From: Planctomycetota bacterium
Lineage (GTDB): Bacteria; Planctomycetota; UBA1135; GCA-002686595
DNA length: 64,000 nt
NCBI GenBank assembly: GCA_012960475.1
Contig: DUBE01000034.1
Coordinates: forward strand, 36,100 to 100,099
Reading direction: 5' to 3'
Shown here: positions 45,151 through 54,708 of the stretch, in pieces
Position numbering within the stretch: position 1 is the stretch's first letter
Layout of the letters: each line of letters starts with the position of its first letter
The notes under the pieces: model-generated
Seen by the model: the letters and a program-made list of their open reading frames with translations, nothing else
Databases searched by the model: none
What the model was told of the DNA's origin: nothing
Made by a program: the position numbers and the translations under genes

Positions 45151-47145
45151 TCAGCCACCGTCCCCGGGGTCCTCATTGGTCTTGGGTTCGCTCTTGGGGC
45201 GTAGGGTCAGGCCGCCGGGTTCCACTACGATGTCCAGGAACGAGGTGCCCAGGGGTCGCAGTCGCTCGCTTGTTTCCGCAGGGACGCGAACAAGCCAAGC
45301 GTCTGGCATTGGCAGTTGGATCTTGACCGGGAACTCGGTGGCCTCGAGTTTGTGGTCGCTGACATTGACGAAGGCGTGGGCGCTCTCACGAATGGCCTCA
45401 AGCAACGCAAGGCGCAGGCCGCCGTCTTCCTCGTCAGAGCCGGTAAAGATCCCTCTTGCGCGCACCTCAATCCTTACTTTCTTGTTGGGGGCTTCCCAGA
45501 GGTCAGGTTCATCGGGCTTCGTAGGATCCAGTGAGACTACGGCCACATCCAGGAATACATGACCAACGGACTCCATCGCGGGGACGACTTCGATCAGCAT
45601 GTTGGACTGGCCTAGCAGTTCGATACCATCATCTCGGGCGCGGGATGAAAGCTTGAGGGCAGCGTTCCAGCGCGGACGATCTGTCCACTCTTCGTTGCGT
45701 CGTTCGGGCAGCAGGATGGACTCGAACAGCAGTCGCTCCTTCAGAGGTTCTTCAGCTCCCAGGGGGGCGCGCACGAGGATCTCGCTCGGCAGGAAGCTCA
45801 AAGACGTGCTGTCCACGCTCCAACCGGTACCCAGTTGGGAGCTGTCCAATTCCACCATCTGGGGGGTCAGGATGACGCTGGTGGTGGTGTATTCCCGCAG
45901 CACCAGGCGTGGGGCGGCACCTTTCCAGGACACATCCAGTTCTTCGGGGTCAAAGGCTCGGGCCGCGCTCCAGCGCACCTCATCCGGGGAGAGGTCTCGC
46001 TCGCCTGTGCCACCGGGCTTGAGTTCTACTCGGCCCGCCAGGCTGCCGCGCAGGGAGCCCAGGAGCTCCCGCGGGGCGCGTACTACCACGCGCACGCTGG
46101 ACTGACCGCTCGGTTGGCCGCTCCTTGTGAGAACCGAGGCGCTGATTTCTTCGGGCGTCAGCACCAGCAATTCGCCCAGGGCGGCCATGCGTCCTTCTCG
46201 GGCGGTCTGCACCTGCAGGTCAAGGGTGAACTCCAGGACCGAGCGTCCCGAGCGCCAGGCGCCTACATAGAGCCCCAGCCCGAGGGCCAGGGCCATGAGT
46301 TTCTCGGCGGGATTGGATTTTATCCAACCCCACACCATTGAGCCCCGCGAGCGCTCGGCTTTTTCGTTGTCGAGCGTGCTGCCCCCCAGGGAATTAAGCA
46401 GGACTCCTTCCAGGGCATCGCGTGGCACGCGATGCTCCATGCGCCCTTCCTTGCAAATCGAGATTGATCCGGTCTCTTCTGAGACAACCAGGATCACCGC
46501 ATCGGTCTCTTCGCTCAAGCCCAGGGCGGCGCGGTGGCGCGTACCTACGGTCTTGCCCAGTTCGCGATTCTCGGTCAGGGGCAGAATGCAGGAGGCGGCC
46601 TCCACTCGGTTGCCGCGCACGATGATTGCACCGTCATGGAGCCGGTTGCCCGGATGAAAAATAGTCTCGATCAGGTGGCGCGTAACCTGGGCACCGATGG
46701 GCACCGAGCGTTCGACGAAAGACTCAAGCGGTGTGCGGCGCTCAAAGACGATCAGAGCGCCCACTCGATCCTTTGCCATGGAAATGGCGCTCAGGGACAC
46801 CTCCTCCACACTGGCGGCTTGCACGTTGCGTAGGAAGCGACCGAGGAGTTCGTGCTCGCCCAGGCGTGAGATGCCTCGGCGCAATTCCGGGTGAAAGAGG
46901 ATCACCAGCACGATTACGGCTACTTGGGCAATGGCGTCGAAGACCCGCAGAACTTCGTTCAGTTCGAGCATCTGTGACACCAGCCAGAGGGTCAGACCTC
47001 CGCCCAGCAGTCCGATGCCCAGTCCGCGTACGATGCCCGTGCCGCGTGTGGTGCGCAGGAAACCGAGCAACAAGTAGACGCCCGCGGACATCAACAACAC
47101 CTGCAGGATGGCGTCGAAGGTGTCCAGTGCGGGGAGGGCGTCCAT
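45151..47145 (-). CDS. Diadenylate cyclase CdaA fused to a CdaR/YbbR-like region
   Basis: A 664-residue protein. Residues 10-85 form three membrane helices, and residues 100-255 form the DisA_N diadenylate cyclase domain with H-D171-G-A-I-I-V and G-T-R203-H-R-A-A-L-G motifs, so it should make c-di-AMP from two ATP. After a linker there is another membrane helix (about 283-297), then about 360 residues with beta-rich YbbR-like repeats (LQVQTAREGRMAALG, SSVRVVVRAPRELLGSL). In Firmicutes, CdaA and the YbbR-domain regulator CdaR are separate neighbouring genes. Here they are one open frame. FolP lies upstream and glmM downstream. Confidence 0.9.
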   Translation of the reverse strand: MDALPALDTFDAILQVLLMSAGVYLLLGFLRTTRGTGIVRGLGIGLLGGGLTLWLVSQMLELNEVLRVFDAIAQVAVIVLVILFHPELRRGISRLGEHELLGRFLRNVQAASVEEVSLSAISMAKDRVGALIVFERRTPLESFVERSVPIGAQVTRHLIETIFHPGNRLHDGAIIVRGNRVEAASCILPLTENRELGKTVGTRHRAALGLSEETDAVILVVSEETGSISICKEGRMEHRVPRDALEGVLLNSLGGSTLDNEKAERSRGSMVWGWIKSNPAEKLMALALGLGLYVGAWRSGRSVLEFTLDLQVQTAREGRMAALGELLVLTPEEISASVLTRSGQPSGQSSVRVVVRAPRELLGSLRGSLAGRVELKPGGTGERDLSPDEVRWSAARAFDPEELDVSWKGAAPRLVLREYTTTSVILTPQMVELDSSQLGTGWSVDSTSLSFLPSEILVRAPLGAEEPLKERLLFESILLPERRNEEWTDRPRWNAALKLSSRARDDGIELLGQSNMLIEVVPAMESVGHVFLDVAVVSLDPTKPDEPDLWEAPNKKVRIEVRARGIFTGSDEEDGGLRLALLEAIRESAHAFVNVSDHKLEATEFPVKIQLPMPDAWLVRVPAETSERLRPLGTSFLDIVVEPGGLTLRPKSEPKTNEDPGDGG

Positions 47146-47158
47146 GGGTCAGGGGGCG

Positions 47159-48325
47159 TTAGGGCGTGACTTTGGGGGAGGAGAGGGCGTGGGCCACTCG
47201 GGCTGCTTCCACCATCATGCGAACGTCATGCACCCGGAACACCTCTGCACCACGATCTATGCACAAAGAGATTGCAGCGGCGGTCCCCCCCAGACGCTGG
47301 AAGGGCAGGCTGGCTAGCCTATCCGCGTCCTCGGCGGCTGCGTTCACCTGCTCGATGAAGGCCTTGCGTGAAGGACCCACCAGGAGTGGCGCCCCAAGGG
47401 AACGTAGCTCTCGAAGGCGGCCCATCAGGTCCAGGTTGTGCTCCAGCGTCTTGCCGAAGCCAATCCCGGGGTCCAGGATCAGTTTGTCGGGGGCGATTCC
47501 GGTGGTCAAACAAGCGGCGGCACGCTCACGGAGGTGTTCACAGACTTCCCCCAGACAATCCTGGTATGAGGGTGCGGTTTGCATGTTCAAGGAGTCCCCC
47601 TTGCGGTGCATGGCGACGAAGACCGCACTGCGTTCGGCTACCAGAGGCAGCATCTGGGGCTCTTGCAGGCCTGCGGAAATGTCGTTGACCCAGCTGGCTC
47701 CTGCGTCGAGGGCGGCCCGGGCAACGGCACTCTTGGTGCTGTCTATGCTCAGGGGAGTAGAGGTGCACGCCGCCAGTCCTTCGATTACGGGGATCACTCG
47801 CCGGAGTTCCTCGACTTCGTCGATCGGCGAGGCTCCCGGTCGCGAGGACTCGCCGCCGATGTCCAGCACATCAGCGCCATCGGCTACAAGTTGCAGCCCA
47901 TGATTGATAGCGGCTATCGGGTCCAACCATTGGCCCCCGTCGCTGAAACTGTCCGGGGTGACGTTGACGATGCCCATGATCAGGGGCTTTGCCGTGGGCC
48001 GCAGCGTGGCGTTGGTGCAGGCGACGAGCAGCTTGCCCAGGGGGGCAGAGGCGCTGAGTTGGGTGAGAGAAGTGGGGGAGATGGATAACTCCCAGGCTGC
48101 GCTCCTCTCCTCCAGGCGTACGCCCTCGGTTTGTTCCAAGAGGTCCAGTTCGTCCTTGAGCAGGGCCTCGCCCCTGAGGGACCAACGGTGCAAAGTGATA
48201 GGGTTGCCTTGGTCGAGGCAACGCAGCGCAAGACGCGTGCCCACATCAGCGCAGAGCAGCCCGATCTCTGGGGCAGAGCCCAGGCCAGCGGCGAGGGAAT
48301 CCGGGCTCTTTGGGGCTGTGGGCAC
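47159..48325 (-). CDS. folP: Dihydropteroate synthase
   Basis: Condenses p-aminobenzoate with dihydropterin pyrophosphate in folate synthesis. It has 388 residues. The catalytic barrel starts at about residue 112 with I-M-G-I-V-N-V-T-P-D-S-F-S-D-G-G, then D-I-G-G-E-S-S-R-P-G, S-I-D-S-T-K and D-P-G-I-G-F-G-K-T. The N-terminal 110 residues are an extension of unclear function, with a DVGTR...-like beginning. It ends 13 nt before the cdaA fusion and starts 2 nt after the ftsH stop. Confidence 0.94.
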   Translation of the reverse strand: MPTAPKSPDSLAAGLGSAPEIGLLCADVGTRLALRCLDQGNPITLHRWSLRGEALLKDELDLLEQTEGVRLEERSAAWELSISPTSLTQLSASAPLGKLLVACTNATLRPTAKPLIMGIVNVTPDSFSDGGQWLDPIAAINHGLQLVADGADVLDIGGESSRPGASPIDEVEELRRVIPVIEGLAACTSTPLSIDSTKSAVARAALDAGASWVNDISAGLQEPQMLPLVAERSAVFVAMHRKGDSLNMQTAPSYQDCLGEVCEHLRERAAACLTTGIAPDKLILDPGIGFGKTLEHNLDLMGRLRELRSLGAPLLVGPSRKAFIEQVNAAAEDADRLASLPFQRLGGTAAAISLCIDRGAEVFRVHDVRMMVEAARVAHALSSPKVTP

Positions 48326-48327
48326 GC

Positions 48328-50679
48328 TCAGGCGGGGGAGAGACCGGCCTCTCCCGAGAAACCGTCCGTTTCCTCGGTGTTCTCTTCCCGGGGCGGCTGG
48401 GCCGAAGATTCTTCAGCCTTCGTGGACTCCTCAAGATCCTCCGAGGGTTCTGGGCGCAGGGTCTCGGGGTCAGCGCCATCGATCAGGCGGAAGATCTCCT
48501 CCTTGTCGATGGTCTCGTACTTCATTAGCCCGGTGGTCAGACGCTTGAGGGCATCCGAGTGCTCAGTGATCAGTTGCCGCGCGGTCTCGTAAGCTTCGCG
48601 CAGGATGCGCTCTACCTCTTCGTCGATTTCCCGTGCGGTCTCCTCGGAGTGCAGCTTGCCGCTGAAGAGTTCGCTGCCCAGGAAGTCCGAGCCTTGGCGC
48701 TCTGAGTAATTGATCGGGCCGATCTTGTCGCTCATACCCAGTTCCGTGACCATTGCTCGGGCCAGATCAGTTGCCCGCCTGATGTCGTCGCTGGCGCCGG
48801 CGGAAATATCGCCGCAGAACACATCTTCCGCAATGCGTCCCCCGAACAACGTGGCCAGCTGTCCCAGCATGCGCTTGCGCTGCATGTGGTAGCTCTCCTT
48901 TTCAGGCAGCATCATGGTCGATCCCAAGGCGCGCCCTCGGGGCACGATGGTGACTTTGGCTGGAGGGTCCACATCTTCGATCTTCGCGGCCACGATCGTG
49001 TGACCCGCTTCATGATAAGCGGTGACTTCAAGGTCTTCTGGTTCGATATTGAGGCTGGTCTTGCGGCGGCCGTAGCGCACCTTGGCGGCGGCCTCTTCCA
49101 GGTGCTCCATCTCGATCTCGTCCTTCTGTTCGAGTACCGCCATGATCGCCGCTTCGTTGATGATCGCTGCGAGATCCGCACCTGAGTAGCCCGGCGTGGC
49201 TCTGGCGACGAGCTCTGAGTCGACATTCTTGGATTTGCGCACCTTGCGCAGGTGTACGTCCAGAATCTGCCGACGGCCGTCCAGGTCGGGCAGGTCTACT
49301 ATGACCTCGCGGTCGAAACGACCAGGGCGCAGGAGGGCTGGATCGAGTACATCGGGTCGGTTGGTGGCGGCCACCAAAATGATGCCATCGTCTGTGCCAA
49401 AGCCATCCATCTCCACCAGGATCGCATTCAGAGTCTGTTCGCGTTCGTCATGGCCACCACCCATGCCGCTCCCTCGGCGGCGCCCCACGGCGTCGATTTC
49501 ATCAAGGAAGATGATGCAGGGGGTGCTTTCCCTGGCTTGCTTGAAGAGGTCGCGTACTCGGCTGGCGCCCACGCCCACGAACATTTCAACGAAGTCTGAG
49601 CCGCTGATCGAATAGAAGGGCACCTCGGCTTCTCCGGCGATGGCTTTCGCCAACAGGGTCTTGCCGCATCCCGGAGGGCCGGTGAGCAGTACACCACGGG
49701 GAATGCGTCCACCGATTTGGGTGAAGCGTCCGGGATTGCGCAAGAACTCGACGATCTCACGCACCTCGTCCTTGGCTTCCTGGGCCCCGGCAACATCCTC
49801 GAAGGTAACTCCCGTGTGGTTTTCCTTGGTGTACCTCTGGGCGCGGCTGCGTCCGAAGTTCATCACTCCGCCGCTGCCCCCCTGCCCGCGCATTTGGCGC
49901 ATGAAGATCATGACCACAAAGAAGATCAAGAGCCAGGGGCCCCAGAACATCATGATCGATCCGAGGGTTGTGTCCGGCTCGCCGTGGCTGGTCCCGCCCC
50001 CTTCGGACAGGTCAAAGGCCAGGTTGAATTCCGTGGAGCCTGCAGCAGTCAGCTTGGACTTGAGGTCTGCTAGATCCGAGCCTGGCTCAACACGCAGCCA
50101 GACCTTGCCGCCATTCTCGGGCAGTTGCTCGATCCAGGAGCGGTTCCTGACCTGGTCGAGGGCTCTCCAAGATGCTTGGGGCAGAGCCGTGCCTTCCAAT
50201 AGAAACAGGTCGGTTTGCGTGGTCTCCCTGGACTCGACCTGCGTCTGGCCAGATTCGTCACGGGTTTCGGTGACGGTCGTCTCGACCCCGGTCAAGTGCC
50301 GATGTATTTCCGGGCTGATGTAATTCTGCTCAAGCGCCACGCGCAGGTCGGCAGCTTCAATTTGAAGTCGGCCGCGAGATGCTTTGGCTTGACGCAGTTG
50401 TTCTTCCAGGGGTGCGACTTCCGTGAAGGAGACTTCATAGCGCGTGCGGCCATCCACGTCGCTGGCCTGGATCAGGTGTTCTCCGTGGATCTCAAGGGCG
50501 GCAATCTTGCCGTTCCAGAGTTTCCACCAGAACTGGTCTTGGGTCACCGTTTCGGGGCTTGCCAGACGGGAGTTCCCGAAGGCGACCAGCACCACCACAA
50601 GTACCATGAGAAAGAGCAAGAAGGGCCCGAAGGGGCGCGGCTTCTTGGTTGCTTCCTGCTTGTCGTTTTCATCTGCCAT
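48328..50679 (-). CDS. ftsH: ATP-dependent zinc metalloprotease FtsH
   Basis: Membrane AAA+ protease that degrades membrane and short-lived proteins. It has 783 residues. Membrane helix 1 is at about 18-36, a periplasmic domain spans about 40-205 and is larger than the usual one ([19 protein letters not shown]), and helix 2 is at about 240-262. The AAA domain has Walker A G-P-P-G-C-G-K340-T, Walker B FLDEID, the pore motif Y/F-V-G and the SRH R-P-G-R-F-D-R. The zinc site is H556-E-A-G-H560. The C-terminal tail (about 700-783) is Glu-rich. It is first in the ftsH-folP-cda-glmM-tsaB order. Confidence 0.97.
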   Translation of the reverse strand: MADENDKQEATKKPRPFGPFLLFLMVLVVVLVAFGNSRLASPETVTQDQFWWKLWNGKIAALEIHGEHLIQASDVDGRTRYEVSFTEVAPLEEQLRQAKASRGRLQIEAADLRVALEQNYISPEIHRHLTGVETTVTETRDESGQTQVESRETTQTDLFLLEGTALPQASWRALDQVRNRSWIEQLPENGGKVWLRVEPGSDLADLKSKLTAAGSTEFNLAFDLSEGGGTSHGEPDTTLGSIMMFWGPWLLIFFVVMIFMRQMRGQGGSGGVMNFGRSRAQRYTKENHTGVTFEDVAGAQEAKDEVREIVEFLRNPGRFTQIGGRIPRGVLLTGPPGCGKTLLAKAIAGEAEVPFYSISGSDFVEMFVGVGASRVRDLFKQARESTPCIIFLDEIDAVGRRRGSGMGGGHDEREQTLNAILVEMDGFGTDDGIILVAATNRPDVLDPALLRPGRFDREVIVDLPDLDGRRQILDVHLRKVRKSKNVDSELVARATPGYSGADLAAIINEAAIMAVLEQKDEIEMEHLEEAAAKVRYGRRKTSLNIEPEDLEVTAYHEAGHTIVAAKIEDVDPPAKVTIVPRGRALGSTMMLPEKESYHMQRKRMLGQLATLFGGRIAEDVFCGDISAGASDDIRRATDLARAMVTELGMSDKIGPINYSERQGSDFLGSELFSGKLHSEETAREIDEEVERILREAYETARQLITEHSDALKRLTTGLMKYETIDKEEIFRLIDGADPETLRPEPSEDLEESTKAEESSAQPPREENTEETDGFSGEAGLSPA

Positions 50680-50789
50680 GATCTGTTATCGGCCTATTGA
50701 GGCCCCGGCTCCAGGGTTCCCCTGTGGGAGTTACCCGATAAACGCCGCAAACAGTGTACGGCGTGGCCTGGGGCCCCTCCAGGGCTGGT

Positions 50790-51320
50790 TCAAGGGCTCT
50801 GTTGGGAGGCGCCCTGGGGCATCTTTCGGCGTTGCTCCAAGTCTACCAGCAGGTCGAGCAGCGCACTTTCCGCCAGGTTGGCCAAGGCCTGATCTTCGGC
50901 GGTGCTCCTGCCTCTTGCCTCCCCGGTGGTGTGACCCACGTCCTGGAGCAGGCTGACCGGTCCTGCCATCAGTTTCCCCTGGGAGTCGCGCAGGGAGGCC
51001 TCGATGGCCAGTCGCACACCCCTCTCCAGCAGCACGTTGTCTTCGCCGCGTACTCCACCGCGGGTGGCGTACTCCAGAATGCGTCCTTCCAGGGTCAGAT
51101 CAGCCCGCGAAGGCGCGATCAGGCGCGCGTCCACCAGTCGCCGGGCGGCGCGGGTCAGTTCCAGGTGTAGGCGGCGTTCCAGGTCGGGCTCGCGGCCATC
51201 GTTGGCAAATATCTTGATCCCGAGGCTGGGTCTGCCCGGTCCCAGGGTGTGGCGCGCGCTGAAGCCACAGCTGGCCAGGGCCAGGCTGAGCAGCATAATT
51301 CTTGCGCTGGGTCCTCTCAT
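50790..51320 (-). CDS. LptE-like lipoprotein
   Basis: A 176-residue lipoprotein; lipobox L-A-S-C at about residue 18 (start perhaps at M9). The pattern C-G-F-S-A-R...G-I-K-I-F-A-N-D followed by E-x-x-L-x-x-x-L-T-R-A and a strand-rich middle is the LptE layout. The domain would plug LptD in lipopolysaccharide export. It is the last gene of the corC-recO-BamD-like operon, overlapping the upstream gene by 4 nt. Confidence 0.75.
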   Translation of the reverse strand: MRGPSARIMLLSLALASCGFSARHTLGPGRPSLGIKIFANDGREPDLERRLHLELTRAARRLVDARLIAPSRADLTLEGRILEYATRGGVRGEDNVLLERGVRLAIEASLRDSQGKLMAGPVSLLQDVGHTTGEARGRSTAEDQALANLAESALLDLLVDLEQRRKMPQGASQQSP

Positions 51321-52375
51321 GGTGCGCCTGTCTTGGTGGCCTGGGCCAGGAGGTCAAACGCCTCGGCAATCTGATTCTTGTTGCCTCCTTCGCGCGCTTC
51401 CTCCAAGGCCCGGCGCGCGTGGAATTCAAACCCCGCTGGATTCTCGACGGTCTCATAGAACCGTGCTATTGCCAGATCGGAATCGGTCAAGCGTTGCATG
51501 CAGTCGGCCAAATCGATACGCACTTCATCTGCCATGGCATGGGAGGCGTTGTCGTCAAGCCAACTGATCAACTCTTCTCGGGCGACCTTCATTTCTGTTC
51601 GGTCGTACTCGGGGTTGGAGAGTTGTGTCAGTCGCAGGTGTGGAATGCGGGCGCGGGCTGCGATTGCCTGATGGGATCCAGGGTATTCCAGCAAGAGATC
51701 ACGATTGCGGCGGATCGCCTCTGCGAAGCTGCGTTCCTCTTCATAGATTGCCGCGAGCAGCGCATAGGCCTCTGCTCCATCCGCGTGCTCGGGATGGTTT
51801 TGGACGAAGTACTCCAGTATCGGGGTAGCAAGGGGGCGGTAGGACATGAACCAGAAGTAGGTCCCCTGGTCGGTGGCCAGCGATCGCCCCGCTTCAAAAA
51901 GAAGGCGCCCGGATTCGGCGCGCCTTGCATGCAGCGGGTAGCGGCCGTCGACCTTGACCAGGTACTTGTGGCAATCGACTCGTTCTCCCAGGTTCAGCAT
52001 GGCCCGGGCAGCTGCCAGGGAAGCGCGCACTGCCAGATCCCGGGGCAACTCAAGCTCCGCCAGGGCTTCTAATTCGTCTGCTGCATTGCTGCCCCGCAAT
52101 TCCTCCAGGCGCTTGGAGACCGCCTCGACCAGCAGAACTTGGATCGTGGCGCTTTGCTCCGTGGTGAGTCCAGGTGCTGCCTGGGCAGCAGCCAGGTGGG
52201 CCACCGCCGCGCTGGTTCCATCCCCAAGCAAGAGTTCATCCCGGGCGGCCTCGATTGCCTGGGGAACTTGCTCCGTGGCGTACGCAGTGGGAATGCCCTT
52301 GGGGCGGGGTAGGTGGTTGGCGCAGGAGGCGAGGATCGCCAGCAGGAACAGGCTGAAGCGCAGGGGAAGGCTCAT
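51317..52375 (-). CDS. TPR-type lipoprotein, BamD/YfiO-like
   Basis: A 352-residue outer-membrane lipoprotein candidate: the signal ends in lipobox L-A-S-C (Cys18). The body is made of helical repeats with TPR character (for example ADGAEAYALLAAIYEEERSFAEAIRRNRDLLLEYPGSHQA, DLADCMQRLTDSDLAIARFYETV). YFVQNHPEHADGAEA resembles the BamD/YfiO repeat phase. It may assist outer-membrane protein assembly. It overlaps recO and the LptE-like gene by 4 nt each. Confidence 0.78.
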   Translation of the reverse strand: MSLPLRFSLFLLAILASCANHLPRPKGIPTAYATEQVPQAIEAARDELLLGDGTSAAVAHLAAAQAAPGLTTEQSATIQVLLVEAVSKRLEELRGSNAADELEALAELELPRDLAVRASLAAARAMLNLGERVDCHKYLVKVDGRYPLHARRAESGRLLFEAGRSLATDQGTYFWFMSYRPLATPILEYFVQNHPEHADGAEAYALLAAIYEEERSFAEAIRRNRDLLLEYPGSHQAIAARARIPHLRLTQLSNPEYDRTEMKVAREELISWLDDNASHAMADEVRIDLADCMQRLTDSDLAIARFYETVENPAGFEFHARRALEEAREGGNKNQIAEAFDLLAQATKTGAP

Positions 52376-53160
52376 CGGGGTGCCGTTGACGGGGCGAACT
52401 GACGGTGGGTACGGGGCAAGACGCCCAAATGGTAATCGAGGAATCGCGCGGCGATGGCATGTACCGCGGCGGCCAACTCCTGATCTCGGTGGACTTCTCC
52501 TCCGAGGGCTTGATGGAGTCCGGCCAAATCGCTGTGGGGCAGGGTACCGACTTTACGTCCAGCTTGCTTGGCCGCCAGGGCGCAGGCTTCACAGAGCCTG
52601 CCGCCCGCCGCCGCGGAGAAGGGTGCATGGGGGCCTCGCTCGTCCCTGGGCTTCAGGTAGGCCGGGGCTTTGCCGCCACATTCCGCGCAGCCTTCGGTGG
52701 CTGGGAAAAGACCCAGATCCTCAAGCAACTGGGCCTCAAAGCGGGCCAGCAGACCGTTCTCAAGGGACTCTCCTTCTGGTTGGTCAAGGGCACCGAGCAA
52801 CTCTGAGAGGATCTTGTACAGCCGTGCCTCATTTTCTCCTGGGCGAGCTACCAGATCACAGAGTTCCAGGCCGCAGAGCGCAGATCTGTAGGCCCGCAGG
52901 TTCTTGGGGATGTTCGGCCGCCGCCGGAGCACTGTTCCCTTTTCAAGGGATCCGAGTCCATCGCCCGAGCGTGCGCGATAGGTCAGTTGCAGTTCGTCAA
53001 ACAGATCCAGGGTCCAGGCAAAAGCGCTCTTGGCCCGATGTGCGCCCCGCGCCAGCAGGCGTACGGGTCCTTCGTGCTGGGTGAGCAGGCGTACTACCAG
53101 GGAGGTCTCTCCGTAGGGCACCCGTTGCAAAATCAGAGCGCGCTCCGTGTGACGGTTCAT
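52372..53160 (-). CDS. recO: DNA repair protein RecO
   Basis: Recombination mediator that helps load RecA on SSB-coated gaps. It has 262 residues. The N-terminal OB fold (residues 5-85: ERALILQRVPYGETSLVVRLLTQHEGPVRLLARGAHRAKS) is typical. The helical part carries the zinc-ribbon-like C-A-E-C-G-G and C-E-A-C pairs. The 4-nt overlaps with corC upstream and the TPR gene downstream indicate one operon. Confidence 0.94.
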   Translation of the reverse strand: MNRHTERALILQRVPYGETSLVVRLLTQHEGPVRLLARGAHRAKSAFAWTLDLFDELQLTYRARSGDGLGSLEKGTVLRRRPNIPKNLRAYRSALCGLELCDLVARPGENEARLYKILSELLGALDQPEGESLENGLLARFEAQLLEDLGLFPATEGCAECGGKAPAYLKPRDERGPHAPFSAAAGGRLCEACALAAKQAGRKVGTLPHSDLAGLHQALGGEVHRDQELAAAVHAIAARFLDYHLGVLPRTHRQFAPSTAPR

Positions 53161-54464
53161 GCGGGGCGTTGGATCAGCACCCGCAGGACCCGCCGGTCGC
53201 TGGCCTTGAGGATATGGAAGGCGAGGTTGTTCTCCTCAAAGGACTCCCCTTCCTTGGGCAGATGCCCCAGGCGGGCGAGCACAAAGCCTGCCAGGGTCTC
53301 GAAGTCCTCTTCTTCTGGCAAGTCGATCTCAAGGGCCTCGTTGACTTCAGTCACATGCAACGCAGCGGGGACTTCGAAGCTACCTCCGTCCAGGGTCTGG
53401 ATGCCTTCGATCTCTGCGTCTACTTCGGGGATCTCTCCCACCAGTTCGCGCAGGATGTCGGTAACGGTCAAGATCCCAGCCGTGCCCCCGTACTCGTCCA
53501 CCACCACCGCCATTTTCTCCTTGCGGTGGCGGAGTTCTTTGAGCAACTCCGCCAGCAGTTTTGTTTCAGGTACCAGGAACGGAGGCTTGAGAAGATTACG
53601 CAGGTTGGTTTCCGCGCCGGTCTCTGCTTCTCGGGAGCGGGTCAGATCCAGGGCCGAAACCGTGCCAATGATGGTGTCGATTGTGTCCTCAAAAACTGGC
53701 AAGCGCGAGCAGCCGCTTTCCATTGCCAGTCGCAAGGCACCCACCACCCCGTCTTCCACATCCACTGCGGTGACCTCTGTGCGCGGGGTCATGACTTCCA
53801 CTGCGTCGACTCCACGGAATTCAATCACGTTCTCGATCATCTCCCGTTCCTGTTCATCCAGGTCGCGGTTCGGCTCCGCTTCTTCCAATGCGCCGCGCAG
53901 GCCCGCTAGCAGGCGCCGGGTGGCGGGTTCTTCGTCGGGCAAACGTAGGACGCGCAGGACCGCTCTGCGCGCCGCATCCACCAGGGCGCGCAAGGGCATG
54001 ACCGGAGTCTGCAGGATCGCGAAGGTGGGCAGCAGGCGCAAGAGGAGAGCATCGCCACCCGCGCGGGCCAGTGCGGTGGGCAGGACTTCGGAGGAGAGAA
54101 TCATTCCCGCGGCAGAAATCAGTACCGCCAAGAGCATGGTCTCTTGGGTCAGGCCGGCCCAGTTGGCGAGGCTCTTGAAGACCAACAGAGTAAACAGGGC
54201 CTGGAAGATCTCCACCATGATCGCCGCACTCGATGCAAAGGCATCCACCCGGCCCAGCAAGGGTGCCAGGGTCTTGTGCCGGGACTCGTCTGCCACCCGT
54301 TGCAGGATGCGCTTTCCCACTGCCATGGAGAGGGAGGCCCGCACGATGGCGCACAGGATGGCCAGCAGCAGGCTGGTGGCAGCCAGGGCGGGTACGAGGA
54401 GTGAGGGGTCGTTCTCAAGCACCGGGGCCATGAGGTCCAGGGGCGGTCGGAGTGGGTCGGGCAA
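53157..54464 (-). CDS. CorC/HlyC family membrane protein with CBS domains
   Basis: A 435-residue protein. The N-terminal DUF21/CNNM membrane region (helices at about 18-42, 88-108 and 113-135) is followed by two CBS domains: V-M-T-P-R-T-E-V-T-A-V-D and KMAVVVDEYGGTAGILTVTDILRELVGEI. A C-terminal CorC_HlyC (transporter-associated) domain (GGSFEVPAALHVTEVNEALEIDLPEEEDFETLAGFVLARLGHLPKEGE) completes the arrangement. Members are linked to Mg2+/Co2+ efflux. It is the promoter-proximal gene of the four-gene operon. Confidence 0.92.
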   Translation of the reverse strand: MPDPLRPPLDLMAPVLENDPSLLVPALAATSLLLAILCAIVRASLSMAVGKRILQRVADESRHKTLAPLLGRVDAFASSAAIMVEIFQALFTLLVFKSLANWAGLTQETMLLAVLISAAGMILSSEVLPTALARAGGDALLLRLLPTFAILQTPVMPLRALVDAARRAVLRVLRLPDEEPATRRLLAGLRGALEEAEPNRDLDEQEREMIENVIEFRGVDAVEVMTPRTEVTAVDVEDGVVGALRLAMESGCSRLPVFEDTIDTIIGTVSALDLTRSREAETGAETNLRNLLKPPFLVPETKLLAELLKELRHRKEKMAVVVDEYGGTAGILTVTDILRELVGEIPEVDAEIEGIQTLDGGSFEVPAALHVTEVNEALEIDLPEEEDFETLAGFVLARLGHLPKEGESFEENNLAFHILKASDRRVLRVLIQRPA

Positions 54465-54708
54465 GGCTTATTGGGTAGGGAGGCCGCTGAGGCAGCGGCA
54501 TGGTAGCCATTGGGAAGGTGTCGGGGCCATAGGGCGGCTGACAGGCTCTGCCTCAATAGGTGCAGCTTGGGGCTGACCGTGGCGAATGCGTAACATCGAG
54601 AGCTTCAGCTGGCAAGGGCAGGCTGCTCTAAGTCTTTGGGCATACTCAATTTATGGAACCGAGGGAGCAGTGTCAGGGCCTGGGCACGCGGTTCGCCTGA
54701 GAGCCGGC

